From Clostridium porci (GTDB lineage: Bacteria; Bacillota; Clostridia; Lachnospirales; Lachnospiraceae): a DNA stretch of 64,000 nucleotides. This document shows, piece by piece, positions 44,589-55,557 of the stretch. The position numbers and the translations under genes are program-made. The number at the start of each line of letters is the position of its first letter. Position 1 is the stretch's first letter. Location: NCBI RefSeq assembly GCF_009696375.1, contig NZ_VUMD01000005.1, positions 62,001 through 126,000 on the forward strand. The letters run 5' to 3'. A model generated the notes under the pieces. It searched no databases. It was not told where the DNA came from and saw only the letters and a list, made by a program, of their open reading frames with translations.

Positions 44589-45532
44589 TGTCAGCGATCT
44601 TAAATTCTGTTATGACTCCATCATTTTTATACTCCATTATTCGGGTAGCGACTCCTTTAATTTTGGCTTCTCTGGGTGCTGTTATTACGTCAAATGCAGG
44701 AATTACCAATATCGGTATTGAGGGGGTCATGCTGATTTCGGCACTTGCAGGAGTATTTGCAAGCGCATTTGGCTTTGGTCCGTGGTTTGGATTATTGATT
44801 GCTATTTTGACAGGTGTTGTTTGTTCGCTTGCTATTGGGTATGTTTCAATGACCTTAAAAGCGGACAGCGTGCTGACCTGCATCGCTTTTAATACGATGG
44901 CATTAGGGGGGACCGTGTATTTTATGTATGCGGTAGTGAAAGATAAAGGGACGACGCTTGCGCTTTCCTCTGGAAAACTTCCTAGTATTCATATCCCCTT
45001 CATCCAAAATATTCCCCTCGTAGGAGATGTTATTTCGAATCATAACGTAATATCTTATGCAGCATTTGTGATGATATTTGTAGTTTATGTATTGCTATAT
45101 AAAACTCCATTGGGACTACGAATCCGCTCGGCAGGAAAATCTCCAAAGGCACTGTCTTCCGTGGGAGTTAGCTTGATAAAAACACGTTATATTGCCTTGG
45201 GAATTAGCGGCATCTTAGGAGGCATGGCAGGAGCGTTTATGTCTATGGGATATGTAACCTGGTTTTCTAAAAATATGACTGCAGGACGAGGATTTATTGC
45301 ATTAGCTGCTGATGCAATGGGAAATTCCACTCCTCTGGGAGCAACGCTTTCTTCCTTGCTGTTTGCGATTGCAGAAGCTTTGTCGTATTCTTTGCAGGTA
45401 ACTACAATTCCGCCAGAATTAGTACAGATGTTGCCATATCTTGTAACTATAATAGGGCTGATTGTTTATTCCGTAAAGAGAAAGTCCAAGGATAGCAAGG
45501 CAAGAGAAGTGTATGCAAAGAAGAATGTGTAA
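44588..45532 (+). CDS. Nucleoside ABC permease 2
   Basis: 314 residues of the same family (YufQ-like); NAGITNIGIEGVMLISALAGVFAS near residue 37 is conserved. It completes BMP-ATPase-permease-permease. Confidence 0.9.
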   Translation: MSAILNSVMTPSFLYSIIRVATPLILASLGAVITSNAGITNIGIEGVMLISALAGVFASAFGFGPWFGLLIAILTGVVCSLAIGYVSMTLKADSVLTCIAFNTMALGGTVYFMYAVVKDKGTTLALSSGKLPSIHIPFIQNIPLVGDVISNHNVISYAAFVMIFVVYVLLYKTPLGLRIRSAGKSPKALSSVGVSLIKTRYIALGISGILGGMAGAFMSMGYVTWFSKNMTAGRGFIALAADAMGNSTPLGATLSSLLFAIAEALSYSLQVTTIPPELVQMLPYLVTIIGLIVYSVKRKSKDSKAREVYAKKNV

Positions 45533-45622
45533 ATAAAGTTAGACTTTATAGAAAAGCTAGATAAGTAAGCTGTGATGTGCAAATCCACATTATGAAACAA
45601 AATGTATGAGAGGAGAAAGAAT

Positions 45623-46576
45623 ATGAAAAAAACACCTATTATAATTGATTGTGATCCGGGACATGATGATGCTATGGCCATCTTATGGGCACTTGCATCA
45701 GAGGAGCTGGAAATTAAAGCAGTGACAACAGTAGCAGGAAATCAGACCATTGAGAAGGTTACAAACAATGCGATTCGTGTTTTGACAAAAGCAAGAAAGT
45801 TAAATATTCCGGTTGCTAGGGGTGCGCAAGAACCGATGGTAAGAAAGCTGGTAGTTGGAGGAGCGCTTGTGCACGGAGATTCTGGCTTGGAAGGACCTAA
45901 GCTGCCCGAATGCGGATTTACTGTTTCAGAGCTGAGAGCACTTGAACTAATGGTAAAGGTACTGGAAGAATCTCAGGAAAAGGTAACAATTGTAGGAATT
46001 GGCCCTTTGACTAATGTTGCAGAGCTTTTAATTACCCGCCCTGATTTAAAGACTAAAATAAATGAGATTTCGATCATGGGAGGAGGGACGGTTGGAAACT
46101 GGACACCGGCAGCCGAGTACAATATTTTTGCAGATCCTGAGGCGGCAAAGGTTGTGTTTAACTGTGGACTTCCTGTCATTATGTCTGGATTAGATGTGAC
46201 GCAAAAGGCTTATGTCACGAGAGAAGAGAATGAACGGCTTAGAGGACAGGGAAATGAACTGTCGGTATTTGCCGCAGAATTGATTGATTATTTCAGTAAA
46301 TACCATTATGAAGTAGAGGGCTTTCCGGGATGTACGCTTCATGATCCGTGTGCGGTTGCTGTTTTGGTTCATCCGGAAATATTCGATAGTAAGCAGTGTC
46401 ATGTAGATGTTGAGCTAAATGGCGAGCTGACAACTGGTATGACGGTTGTTGATACAATTGATTATCAGAAAAAACTATTCGGAAAAGAAGTAAATCACAA
46501 TACAAAATTCCTATGTGGTGTAGACAGAGAAAAATTTGTGGAGTATTTCCTTGAGGCAATGAAGAAGCTAAATTAA
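45623..46576 (+). CDS. Nucleoside hydrolase 1
   Basis: 317 residues from the ATG at 45623 (AGAGGAGAAAG); the longer form is unlikely. Inosine-uridine hydrolase family: N-terminal calcium motif DCDPGHDDAMAI, MGGGTVGNWTPAAEYNIFADPEAA, and HDPCAVAVL. It hydrolyses nucleosides to base and ribose after import. Confidence 0.92.
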   Translation: MKKTPIIIDCDPGHDDAMAILWALASEELEIKAVTTVAGNQTIEKVTNNAIRVLTKARKLNIPVARGAQEPMVRKLVVGGALVHGDSGLEGPKLPECGFTVSELRALELMVKVLEESQEKVTIVGIGPLTNVAELLITRPDLKTKINEISIMGGGTVGNWTPAAEYNIFADPEAAKVVFNCGLPVIMSGLDVTQKAYVTREENERLRGQGNELSVFAAELIDYFSKYHYEVEGFPGCTLHDPCAVAVLVHPEIFDSKQCHVDVELNGELTTGMTVVDTIDYQKKLFGKEVNHNTKFLCGVDREKFVEYFLEAMKKLN

Positions 46577-46596
46577 AACTGGAGGCACATATTATT

Positions 46597-47214
46597 ATGA
46601 AGAATCATTTGGTTAAAAGAACGTTAATCTCTCTGATAGGGTTAATTTTCTGTGGAATAGGTGTTGCGTTGTTTTTATATACCGGGCTTGGAGTAGATCC
46701 TGCCAGTGTGTTTGAGCTTGGCATTGCGAATGTATTTCATATCAGTTATGGAACCTCCTCTGCATTAATTAATGTGGTAATCCTGGTGATTGTATTTATA
46801 ATTGACAAATCCTATATTAATATATCTTCTATGATTGCTATATTTGGTATTGGGTATACGGCGGATTTTGTAAAACTGCTGTTAAATTTGCTCAGGCTAG
46901 GAGAATTAAATATAATTATTAAAATGGCAATGATTTTAGCTGGTCTTTTGATTATGGCGGTTGGAATTGCTACATATATCAGAGCGGATCTTGGCGTAGG
47001 AGCAATTGATTTAATTTCGGAAATTATCAGCCGGAAAGGAAAGCTTCAGTACAGATTGGTGAGAATTGCAGGAGATATAAGTTTTGTTGTAATTGGTTTT
47101 CTCCTTGGAGGAACAGTAGGAATCGGAACGGTTGTAGCTGCCTTTATGACAGGCCCGTCTGTCCAGTTTGTGCGACCTTTCGTTCATAGGATTGTGGATA
47201 AAGTAATTGGATAG
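46597..47214 (+). CDS. YczE/YitT-like membrane protein
   Basis: 205 residues, five to six helices with GLGVDPASVFELGIAN and ADLGVGAIDLISEII, features of the YczE/YyaS family. The role is unknown; its place between two hydrolases suggests a second transporter. Confidence 0.75.
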   Translation: MKNHLVKRTLISLIGLIFCGIGVALFLYTGLGVDPASVFELGIANVFHISYGTSSALINVVILVIVFIIDKSYINISSMIAIFGIGYTADFVKLLLNLLRLGELNIIIKMAMILAGLLIMAVGIATYIRADLGVGAIDLISEIISRKGKLQYRLVRIAGDISFVVIGFLLGGTVGIGTVVAAFMTGPSVQFVRPFVHRIVDKVIG

Positions 47215-47252
47215 CAGGACGATAGAGGATAATTTGAATGCTGAGGTGACAT

Positions 47253-48263
47253 ATGAAAAAGAAGATCATAATGGATATAGATTCCGTAGGGGATGATATA
47301 CTGGCTGTTTTATATATGGCGTTGAATGAGAGAGCGGAACTGCTTGGAATAACAACTGTAACAGGGGCGGCAGGAGATATTCAGCAGGCAGCGTGGGTTG
47401 CTAGAAATACTGTGGAACTGGCCAAACGTGAAATTTCAATATATGCAGGAGCAGATCATCCAATATCTGACATGGCGCCAGACAATTCAGGAGATCCTGT
47501 AAATTTCTATGAAGAATTAAGGTGGAAATTCGGGGATCGGCTAAGAATGTTCAATACACCTGCAAAAAAACCAAAGGGTTTAATTCAAAAGCAGCATGCG
47601 GTAGACTATTTGATTCATGCTTTTAATAAAGAGCCGGGCGAAATCACACTAATCACAACAGGACCGCTGACGAATGTAGCTCTGGCGCTTCAAAAAGATC
47701 CATCCATTGGGAAGAAAATAAAAGAGGCATATGTTCTTGGTGGAGCCTTTAAAATTTATGGAAATATTTCTCCGGTAACAGAGTATAATATATCTGCGGA
47801 TCCCGAAGCGGCGAAAATGGTATTAAATTCAGATATGAAAATTACACTTGTACCATTAGATGTGTGTGAAAATAATATATTTGCTGACGGAATGTTGACA
47901 AGAGATCATCTTTCTGACATGCAGTATGGCGGAAAAGGAGAAGTGATTGATTATATTGTAAATAAATTTCCTATCTATATTGATATGTGGAGAGAATATT
48001 TTCAATTAGGTGGTTTTCCCATGGATGACGTGATTACAGCAGCCATAGCTTTGGACGAAAGCTTATGCAGATATACAGAAGAACTGCATGTTGATGTTGA
48101 GCTGGGTGGAAGGTTGACAAGAGGTCAGACGATTGCATTTGTTGGATATCAAATCAATAAATATCCGGAACGCGAACATAAAAATGTAAGGATTGCATGC
48201 TCCGTTGAGGGGAAACGCTTTATGAATCATTTTATAGAAACGATAATCAATGGATGCAGGTAA
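47253..48263 (+). CDS. Nucleoside hydrolase 2
   Basis: 336 residues of the same family: metal motif DIDSVGDDILAV is altered from the usual DTDPG but keeps DxDxxxDD. It has LGGAFKIYGNISPVTEYNISADPEAA and a C-terminal metal Asp in MDDVITAAIA. Its specificity probably differs from hydrolase 1. Confidence 0.9.
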   Translation: MKKKIIMDIDSVGDDILAVLYMALNERAELLGITTVTGAAGDIQQAAWVARNTVELAKREISIYAGADHPISDMAPDNSGDPVNFYEELRWKFGDRLRMFNTPAKKPKGLIQKQHAVDYLIHAFNKEPGEITLITTGPLTNVALALQKDPSIGKKIKEAYVLGGAFKIYGNISPVTEYNISADPEAAKMVLNSDMKITLVPLDVCENNIFADGMLTRDHLSDMQYGGKGEVIDYIVNKFPIYIDMWREYFQLGGFPMDDVITAAIALDESLCRYTEELHVDVELGGRLTRGQTIAFVGYQINKYPEREHKNVRIACSVEGKRFMNHFIETIINGCR

Positions 48264-48344
48264 GGTTTTACAAAATCCTGAAAACTTATAAAAGTATTTT
48301 TCACAAGCAAAAAACATTCCTAGTTCTCAATAGAGACAAAACAG

Positions 48345-48416
48345 AAGCTTTCTATAAAGTCATAATGGCTCATACTGTCGGTTGCCCAATTCAGAGCCTG
48401 AAACTAGAAAGCTTTT
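48345..48416 (+). terminator. Terminator-like inverted repeat at island end
   Basis: AAGCTTTCTA (48345-48354) pairs with TAGAAAGCTT (48405-48414), then TT. The 50-base loop makes termination uncertain. Confidence 0.4.
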
Positions 48417-48559
48417 AAGTGAAGCTCAGGATAAAACTGATAATGTCAAAGAAGGGGTTAAAAGTTTTCGGTTGATCTAAGCGCAGTGTATGTGACTGTG
48501 AAGGATGGTTTCGTGCATCTGGATATATGCATTAATGGGAGACTTAAAAAGTTTGGTAA

Positions 48560-48588
48560 TTGACTTTTGCACAGCGCAGTGATAGAAT
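48560..48588 (+). promoter_or_regulatory. Promoter of the ApbE gene
   Basis: TTGACT (48560-48565), 17-base spacer, TAGAAT (48583-48588). The predicted start of transcription (about 48595) coincides with the ATG at 48596. Confidence 0.6.
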
Positions 48589-48595
48589 GAAAGGC

Positions 48596-49618
48596 ATGAA
48601 ACGAAAAGGATTCCATACAATTATATTAGCGGTGATAATAGCAATAGGTACGGCTTGGCTGGCAGGATGCAGCAGGAAGGAAGTTGCTCCTGTCAGGCGG
48701 TCGTCTTTTTTGTTGAATACCTTTGTGACAGTCACTCTTTATGAGTACTCAGACGAAACCGCTCTGGACGGCTGCATCCAGCTTTGTGCCGATTATGAAA
48801 AGCTTCTCAGCAAAACTATGGAAAGCAGCGAAATCTATAAGATGAATCACAGAGCAAAGGGAGAGCGAACCTTTACCGTGTCTGACAAGACTGCCCAGGT
48901 GCTGGCAAAGGGGCTGGAGTATTGCCGTCTTTCGGACGGTGCTTTTGACATTACCATTGAGCCCTTAAGCTCTCTTTGGGATTTTACAGCCCAGGAGCCT
49001 CAGATACCCTCTCAAGCTGACATTGATGGGAATATTCAAAAGGTTGGTTATAAAAATGTGATCCTGGAGGGCAACACCGTTACATTTCTTAATGATGAGA
49101 CAGCTATCGATTTGGGGGCCATAGCCAAAGGCTTTATCGCGGATGAGATGAAAACCTATTTGGAGGAGCGCGGTGTTACAAGCGCACTCATAAATCTGGG
49201 GGGCAATCTTTTGTGTATAGGCGGCGAGCCGGGAGGAGCACCCTTTAAGGTGGGGATTCAGAAGCCTTACGCTTCCTATGCTGATACAGCGGCTTCCCTA
49301 AAGGTGAGAGATTTGTCTGTGGTTTCCTCCGGTGTTTATGAGCGGCATTTTATTAAGGACGGAGTAAATTACCACCATATATTGGATCCAAGGACAGGCT
49401 ATCCGTATGCAAACGGACTGACTCAGGTTTCCATTATTTCTGAGAAGTCGGTGGATGGAGACGGCCTCAGCACTGCATGCTTTGCTCTTGGATTGGAGAA
49501 GGGCAAAAGGCTGATTGAATCTATGGACAATACTTATGGGATCTTTATCACTGAGGACGGAAAGCTGCATTTTACAGAGGGAGCGGAGTCATTTTTATAT
49601 GGCAGGCCTGGGGTATGA
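48596..49618 (+). CDS. ApbE-family FMN transferase lipoprotein
   Basis: 340 residues from ATG 48596 with a lipobox (WLAGC) about residue 23; an ATG at 48587 lies inside the -10 box. ApbE attaches FMN to Thr of target flavoproteins, such as Rnf or Nqr subunits. DLGAIAKGFIADEM and DGDGLSTACFALG motifs are present. No Rnf genes are nearby. Confidence 0.9.
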   Translation: MKRKGFHTIILAVIIAIGTAWLAGCSRKEVAPVRRSSFLLNTFVTVTLYEYSDETALDGCIQLCADYEKLLSKTMESSEIYKMNHRAKGERTFTVSDKTAQVLAKGLEYCRLSDGAFDITIEPLSSLWDFTAQEPQIPSQADIDGNIQKVGYKNVILEGNTVTFLNDETAIDLGAIAKGFIADEMKTYLEERGVTSALINLGGNLLCIGGEPGGAPFKVGIQKPYASYADTAASLKVRDLSVVSSGVYERHFIKDGVNYHHILDPRTGYPYANGLTQVSIISEKSVDGDGLSTACFALGLEKGKRLIESMDNTYGIFITEDGKLHFTEGAESFLYGRPGV

Positions 49619-50005
49619 GCCAGAGCGCTTACGTCCGTTTGCTTTTAAACGATTTCGTTTCCTAGAACTGTGCCTGTTATATGGCTGTCATGGGTGATGG
49701 TTTCCATAAATGCCCCTTGGATTTCAGATTTTTACTGTCTTTTGCTTTCTGTATTGTCAGATGTCCTGCTTTGCATTGGTATATTCCCGTATCCTTATTA
49801 ATTAAATTGCTATATATACGCGCAGCTGGCGATATTTGGTCAATAAACTAGGACTGCTGACATCTCTCCAGGGCTATATCCAAAGGTTATTTAAATGACA
49901 CATAATAGTCGTGGAGCATCTGGTGTTTTGTCTTTACTTTTTGGTAATGCTGTCATATAATAAAAAGGATATTGCAATTTTCAGGGAAGTCAGGAGCATA
50001 AAGTG
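49619..50005. other. Spacer between apbE and gtrA
   Basis: About 390 bases. The promoter at 49933-49961 is the only element I can support. No gene. Confidence 0.5.
49933..49961 (+). promoter_or_regulatory. Promoter of gtrA-yfhO-argH
   Basis: TTTACT (49933-49938), 17-base spacer, TATAAT (49956-49961). Confidence 0.6.
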
Positions 50006-50431
50006 ATGCGTAAACTATGGGAAAAATGTATTAACTATGAAACCATAAGCTATCTCATATGTGGCTTTCTCACTACAGCTGTGGATTTTGGAATCTATGG
50101 ACTGCTGCGGGAAACGGGGCTTAGCGTAGAACTGGCTCAGGCTATGTCCTGGCTGGGAGCGGTGCTATTTGCTTATGTGGTCAATAAGCTGGTTGTATTC
50201 CGCAATTTTAATATGCGCCCCTTGTATCTGGCAAAGGAGGCGGGAGCCTTTGTGGCAGCCAGAGTCCTTTCCGGGGCAGCCACCTGGATTCTTATGGTGG
50301 CTATGGTGAAGCTGGGCGGAGACAGAGGGTTTATCTATGAGATGTTTTGTAAATTCACAGTCTCAGTTATAAATATGGTTCTGAATTATGTGTTCAGTAA
50401 GCTGTGGATATTTAAGAAAAAGCCTGAGTAA
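50006..50431 (+). CDS. GtrA-family membrane protein
   Basis: 141 residues, four helices. The start may be GTG 50003 or ATG 50006; AGGAG at 49992. GtrA proteins flip lipid-linked glucose or assist cell-wall glycosylation. CGFLTTAVDFGIYGLL and NYVFSKLWIF are family features. Precedes a YfhO protein. Confidence 0.88.
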   Translation: MRKLWEKCINYETISYLICGFLTTAVDFGIYGLLRETGLSVELAQAMSWLGAVLFAYVVNKLVVFRNFNMRPLYLAKEAGAFVAARVLSGAATWILMVAMVKLGGDRGFIYEMFCKFTVSVINMVLNYVFSKLWIFKKKPE

Positions 50432-50448
50432 AGAAAGGTGACTGTGTC

Positions 50449-53328
50449 ATGGAACGTGATGAGATAAAGCGGGTTGAGCAGGAGCTGGACGCCATTTTAA
50501 AGCTTGTCCTTCCAGAGGCGCCTGCCGCAAAGGACGTTTCTGCGGATGGGCGCCCTGATGAGGCGAAGAAGGAAGGTTCAGCTGAAACTGATACTCAGGA
50601 GAAAGCATTCCGGGGGTTGGGGGCTGTAAAGGAAACAGCCGCCAGTCAGGAGCCTGGTGATGGGGAGGACGAATTGGAGGCAAAGGATGGCTTATATGAG
50701 GAAAGCAGCGCATATAGCTGCGATGATGAGGGAAAGGATGAGGCTGGGAGCTGGCCTGAACAGGAATATCTGCCTGAAGCCGAAGAGAAAGCCCGGAGAT
50801 TCAGGAGAAAAGCTAAGGCTGGAGGCTTAAAGCTATTAAAGCCTTCCGATGGTCTTGCAGTAGCGTTTTTCATTCCTGTGGTGGTTCTGATTATCATATT
50901 TTCTCAGAGAGGCATATTCCCATTCGGGGAGGAAAGTTTTCTAAGGACAGATATGTACCATCAGTATGCCCCCTTCTTTTCAGAATTTCAGCATAAGCTG
51001 ACGAATGGTGGGAGCCTGTTCTATAGCTGGGACATTGGAATGGGCGTAAACTTCTCGGCTCTTTATGCCTACTATCTGGCCAGCCCTATGAACTGGCTTC
51101 TGATTTTATGTCCGAAACCGTATATTATTGAATTTATGACAATCCTGATTGTCTTAAAGACGGGCCTGTCAGGGTTAAGCTTTTCCTGGTATCTGCGCAG
51201 GCATTTTAAAACCATGGATTTTGGCGTTGGATTGTTTGGAATCTTTTATGCCTTAAGCGGATATATGGCCGCCTACAGCTGGAATATCATGTGGCTTGAC
51301 TGTATTCTTCTTTTTCCGGTGATACTTTTGGGCCTGGAGCGGCTGGTCAAGGAAGGAAAGGGAATGCTCTACTGTATTGCGCTGGGGATTTCCATTCTTT
51401 CTAATTACTATATTTCCATCATGATTTGCATTTTTATGATGATCTATGTGATTGCGCAAATGCTCCTGTATCCGTCTGAAGGGTTCGGAGCCTTTTTAAA
51501 GACCTGCGGCCGATTTGCTTTGTATTCCCTTCTGGCAGGGGCGCTGTCGGCTGTGGTGCTTTTGCCGGAGATATTTGCGCTTCAGGCTACAGCATCAGGA
51601 AATTTCGATTTTCCCAAGGATATAAACTCCTACTTTTCCATTTTCGATATGATAGCCAGACACATTGGAAATGTAGGAACGGAAATCGGGCTGGATCACT
51701 GGCCGAATGTATACTGCGGAGTGGCGGTTCTTATGTTCTTTCTTTTATACCTTGGAAGCAGAGGGATTGCTCTCAAGGAAAAGATTGTTTACTGCGCCAT
51801 GCTGCTGCTGTTCTACGCCAGCTTTTCCACCAATGTGCTGAATTTTATATGGCATGGCTTTCATTTTCCAAACAGCTTGCCCTGCCGCCAGTCCTTTATC
51901 TATATTGCTCTCATTCTTTATATGTGCTATGAGGCTTATATAAAGCTGTTGGAAACACCGGTTAAATATGTCACCTTGGCTTTCTGGGGAGCGGTGAGCT
52001 TTGTCCTTCTGGCAGAGAAGCTGGTGGATAATCCGGAGCAGTTCCATTTTTCTGTATTTTATGTGGCGATTTTACTGTTAGCTGTCTACGGAGGGCTTAT
52101 TTTGCTGTATAAAAAGAGAAAATGGAGCTTGGATGCAGTTCTCCTAACAGCTCTGGCTGTGGTTTCCATCGAATCTGCGGTGAATATGGCAGTGACCAGT
52201 ATTCCGACTACCAGCCGTACCGCTTATGTTCAGGACAATCAGGAGGTAGAGGAGCTGACCAGCAAGATTCGGAGCAATACCTTTTATCGTGTGGAAAAGG
52301 TGGACAGAAAGACTAAAAATGACGGTGCGTGGATGAATTTTCCTTCCGTTTCCCTCTTTTCTTCCACAGCCGATGCGGCTCTTTCGCGTTTCTTTACGGA
52401 GCTGGGCTGCGAAAGCTCTACGAACGCATACAGCATTACAGGCAGCACGCCTCTGGTGGATAGTTTGTTTGCGGTAAAATACGGCCTTTACAGCCAGGAG
52501 CCTCCTGCCAGCAGCCTGATGGAGCTGAGCGGACGGTCAGGAGGTACGCTGCTCTATGAGAATTTATATACGCTTCCGGTGGCCTTTATGCTTCCTTCTG
52601 ACGTGGAAAATAACTGGATTCTGGATTCTGGTAATCCGGCCTATGTTCAGAATGACCTCTGCGCTTTGCTGGGAACGGCACCTGTGCTTACCTCCAATGA
52701 AAGTCATTGGGAAGGAACGAAGCTTACCTTTACGCCTGAGATTTCCGGCGATTACTATGTGTATGTGACAAACAAAAGGGTAAAGGAGGTTACAGCTGTT
52801 ATAGGCCAGAGGACAGAAAGCTTTGACAATGTAGACAGAGGGTTTTTCCTGGAGCTGGGGTATCTGGCCAGAGGGCAGGAGGTTTCACTGGAAGCCACAG
52901 GGGAGGATGCGCCTGTTATGAATGCAGAAGTGTGGAGGTTCAACCCGGAGGCAATGATATCCGTTTATAATAAGATGAACCAAAATCCCATTGTATTAAC
53001 AAGCTGGACAGATACTGGGCTGAAGGGTACCATAACTGCGGATGAAAACGGAGTGATGTATACCAGTATTCCTTACGACAAAGGCTGGAGAATCACGGTG
53101 GATGGCAGCGAGGTGTCACCCAGAAAGTTGTTTGATACCTTTCTGGGAATTGATTTGACTGCTGGTGTTCATGAGATTGATATGTCATACGAGCCGGAAG
53201 GGCTTCGGGCGGGAGCCTGGATAACGGGAGTATCCGTAGCTGCTCTGGGAATCATAGGTCTTGCAGGTTATGGAAAAAAGAAAAAGAAAGCGAACAGTTG
53301 CTCAAAAAGGAGGAAGTGGAAGCCATGA
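50449..53328 (+). CDS. YfhO-family membrane glycosylation protein
   Basis: 959 residues. About 130 residues of acidic, soluble N-terminus, then about twelve helices and a large extracytoplasmic domain near 560-900. YfhO proteins help glycosylate lipoteichoic acid in Bacillus. The long acidic N-terminus is unusual. The final ATGA overlaps argH. Confidence 0.88.
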   Translation: MERDEIKRVEQELDAILKLVLPEAPAAKDVSADGRPDEAKKEGSAETDTQEKAFRGLGAVKETAASQEPGDGEDELEAKDGLYEESSAYSCDDEGKDEAGSWPEQEYLPEAEEKARRFRRKAKAGGLKLLKPSDGLAVAFFIPVVVLIIIFSQRGIFPFGEESFLRTDMYHQYAPFFSEFQHKLTNGGSLFYSWDIGMGVNFSALYAYYLASPMNWLLILCPKPYIIEFMTILIVLKTGLSGLSFSWYLRRHFKTMDFGVGLFGIFYALSGYMAAYSWNIMWLDCILLFPVILLGLERLVKEGKGMLYCIALGISILSNYYISIMICIFMMIYVIAQMLLYPSEGFGAFLKTCGRFALYSLLAGALSAVVLLPEIFALQATASGNFDFPKDINSYFSIFDMIARHIGNVGTEIGLDHWPNVYCGVAVLMFFLLYLGSRGIALKEKIVYCAMLLLFYASFSTNVLNFIWHGFHFPNSLPCRQSFIYIALILYMCYEAYIKLLETPVKYVTLAFWGAVSFVLLAEKLVDNPEQFHFSVFYVAILLLAVYGGLILLYKKRKWSLDAVLLTALAVVSIESAVNMAVTSIPTTSRTAYVQDNQEVEELTSKIRSNTFYRVEKVDRKTKNDGAWMNFPSVSLFSSTADAALSRFFTELGCESSTNAYSITGSTPLVDSLFAVKYGLYSQEPPASSLMELSGRSGGTLLYENLYTLPVAFMLPSDVENNWILDSGNPAYVQNDLCALLGTAPVLTSNESHWEGTKLTFTPEISGDYYVYVTNKRVKEVTAVIGQRTESFDNVDRGFFLELGYLARGQEVSLEATGEDAPVMNAEVWRFNPEAMISVYNKMNQNPIVLTSWTDTGLKGTITADENGVMYTSIPYDKGWRITVDGSEVSPRKLFDTFLGIDLTAGVHEIDMSYEPEGLRAGAWITGVSVAALGIIGLAGYGKKKKKANSCSKRRKWKP

Positions 53329-54716
53329 AATTATGGGGCGGACGATTTACGAAGGAGACAAATCAGCTGGTGCACAACTTTAATGAATCCCTCACCTTTG
53401 ATCAGAAATTTTATCGTCAGGACATAGAGGGCAGCATCGCCCATGTGAAAATGCTGGCTAAGCAGGGGATTCTTTCGGATAAAGATAGGGAGGATATTGT
53501 AAAGGGGCTGGAGGATATTCGAAAGGAGCTTGATAGCGGTAAATTGGTAATATCATCCGATTCTGGATATGAGGATATCCACTCCTTTGTAGAGGGAACT
53601 CTTACAGAACGTATCGGTGAAGCAGGCAAGCGTCTTCATACCGGCCGCAGCCGCAACGATCAAGTGGCGCTGGATATGAAGCTATATGCCAGGGATGAGA
53701 TTGATGAGATAGAGGGGCTGGTAAAAAATCTTTTGCAGGAGCTGCTGACTATTATGGAGGCCAATACGGATACCTTTATGCCGGGCTTTACCCATTTGCA
53801 GAAGGCTCAGCCAATCACGCTGGCGCATCATATGGGGGCTTATTTTGAAATGTTCTCCAGAGATCGCTCCCGGCTGTCTGATATCCGCAGAAGGATGAAT
53901 TACTGCCCTCTGGGTTCAGGTGCTTTGGCAGGAACTACGTATCCTTTGGACAGAGCGTACACGGCAGAGCTTCTGGGCTTTTCAGGGCCTACCCTGAACT
54001 CCATGGACGCTGTGTCAGACAGGGATTACCTGATCGAGCTTTTAAGCGCTTTATCTATTATCTCCATGCATCTGAGCCGGTTTTGTGAGGAAATTATTAT
54101 TTGGAACACCAATGAATATCAGTTTGTGGAGCTGGATGATTCCTACAGCACGGGCAGCTCTATTATGCCTCAGAAGAAGAATCCAGACATTGCAGAACTG
54201 ATTCGGGGAAAGAGCGGACGTGTATATGGAGGGCTGGTATCTTTGCTGACGACTATGAAGGGGATTCCTCTGGCTTACAATAAGGATATGCAGGAGGACA
54301 AGGAACTGACCTTTGACGTAATTGATACAGTGAAGGGCTGTCTGGCTCTGTTTACAGGAATGATTTCCTCCATGAGCTTTCGCAAGGATATGATGGAAAC
54401 CAGTGCAAAGAAGGGCTTTACCAATGCAACAGACGCGGCTGATTATCTGGTAAATAAGGGTGTGGCTTTCCGGGACGCCCATGGCATTGTGGGTCAGCTA
54501 GTGCTTCTGTGCATTAAGAAGGGAATTGCGCTGGATGACCTTTCTCTGGAGGAGTATAAGAAAATCAGCCCTGTATTTGAGGAGGATGTGTACGAGGCTA
54601 TCAGCATGAAGACCTGCGTGGAGAAGCGAGTGACTGTGGGCGGGCCGGGGGAGGCTGCCATGAAGTCTGTGATTGAGATTTATAGAAAGCAGCTGGAGGC
54701 TGAAAGCTTGTTGTGA
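53325..54716 (+). CDS. argH: Argininosuccinate lyase
   Basis: 463 residues from the ATG at 53325 (AAGGAGG), overlapping the yfhO stop. Final step of arginine synthesis. [12 protein letters not shown] signature (catalytic Ser loop), [17 protein letters not shown]. The link to a cell-envelope gene pair is unusual; argG lies separately at 58033. Confidence 0.96.
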   Translation: MKLWGGRFTKETNQLVHNFNESLTFDQKFYRQDIEGSIAHVKMLAKQGILSDKDREDIVKGLEDIRKELDSGKLVISSDSGYEDIHSFVEGTLTERIGEAGKRLHTGRSRNDQVALDMKLYARDEIDEIEGLVKNLLQELLTIMEANTDTFMPGFTHLQKAQPITLAHHMGAYFEMFSRDRSRLSDIRRRMNYCPLGSGALAGTTYPLDRAYTAELLGFSGPTLNSMDAVSDRDYLIELLSALSIISMHLSRFCEEIIIWNTNEYQFVELDDSYSTGSSIMPQKKNPDIAELIRGKSGRVYGGLVSLLTTMKGIPLAYNKDMQEDKELTFDVIDTVKGCLALFTGMISSMSFRKDMMETSAKKGFTNATDAADYLVNKGVAFRDAHGIVGQLVLLCIKKGIALDDLSLEEYKKISPVFEEDVYEAISMKTCVEKRVTVGGPGEAAMKSVIEIYRKQLEAESLL

Positions 54717-54723
54717 TTACGGC

Positions 54724-54752
54724 TTGACGGACAAACGATTAAATTATATAAT
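54724..54752 (+). promoter_or_regulatory. Promoter of the Crp-family gene
   Basis: TTGACG (54724-54729), 17-base spacer, TATAAT (54747-54752). Confidence 0.75.
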
Positions 54753-54767
54753 ATTCACAGCGTAAAT

Positions 54768-54781
54768 GTTGTAAATACAAC
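54768..54781. promoter_or_regulatory. Palindrome at the Crp-family gene
   Basis: GTTGTAAATACAAC, a perfect 6-2-6 dyad just downstream of the promoter. Suits autorepression by a Crp/Fnr protein. Confidence 0.4.
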
Positions 54782-54796
54782 GGAAAGAGAAGCTGA

Positions 54797-55489
54797 ATGG
54801 AAGAATTTCTGCACCTTATAAAAAAATCTCCCCTGTTTTATGGGATAAATGATGAGGAGCTCTATACCCTGCTAAAATGCTGCGGGGCTGAGCTTGTACC
54901 CTACGAGAATGGGGAGTATATCTTTCGTATGGGCGAATCGGTGAATAAGGTTATGATTTTACTGCGGGGAAGGGCGTGGGTCCTTCAGGAGAACTTCTGG
55001 GGACGCCAGGAGCAGATATACCAGATTAAAGAAGGAGAGATGTTCGGGGAGTCCTACTCCTGTGCCAGAACGCCGATACTTCCGGTGAGTGTGGTGACAG
55101 ATGGAGCCTGCCAGGTATTGTTTCTTGATTACCAGAGAATGATAACCTTCTGTTCTCTGGCCTGTGATTTCCATACCCGTTTTATTCATAATATGCTCCG
55201 CCTGGTGTCTGAGCATAATGTGAAGCTGGAGAATAAGCTGGAGCATGTTTGTAAAAAGAGCACCAGGGAGAAGCTGCTTTCCTATTTGTCCAAGCATGCT
55301 TTAGCACAGGGAAGGCGGGACTTTGACATACCTCACAACCGTCAGGAGCTGGCAGAGTACCTCTGCGTGGATCGCAGCGCTATGTCTAATGAGCTCAGTA
55401 AGATGAAGGCGGAGGGGATTTTGGATTTCCAGAAGAACCATTTTATCCTCCATGACAGCTATGACGCGGCCCAGAGAGAGGGCGCTTAG
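54797..55489 (+). CDS. Crp/Fnr-family regulator
   Basis: 230 residues. Cyclic-nucleotide-binding-like domain (about 10-125), C-terminal HTH (RQELAEYLCVDRSAMSNELSKM). No cluster-binding Cys set like Fnr is evident. Target unknown. Confidence 0.88.
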   Translation: MEEFLHLIKKSPLFYGINDEELYTLLKCCGAELVPYENGEYIFRMGESVNKVMILLRGRAWVLQENFWGRQEQIYQIKEGEMFGESYSCARTPILPVSVVTDGACQVLFLDYQRMITFCSLACDFHTRFIHNMLRLVSEHNVKLENKLEHVCKKSTREKLLSYLSKHALAQGRRDFDIPHNRQELAEYLCVDRSAMSNELSKMKAEGILDFQKNHFILHDSYDAAQREGA

Positions 55490-55528
55490 GAATAATGCGA
55501 TGAAACAGCATATGAGTATGTGATAGAG

Positions 55529-55557
55529 GCCGGTTCCTGTGGAGCCGGCGCTGTTTT
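55529..55557 (+). terminator. Terminator after the Crp-family gene
   Basis: GCCGGTTCC (55529-55537) pairs with GGAGCCGGC (55541-55549), short loop, then CTGTTTT. Confidence 0.75.
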
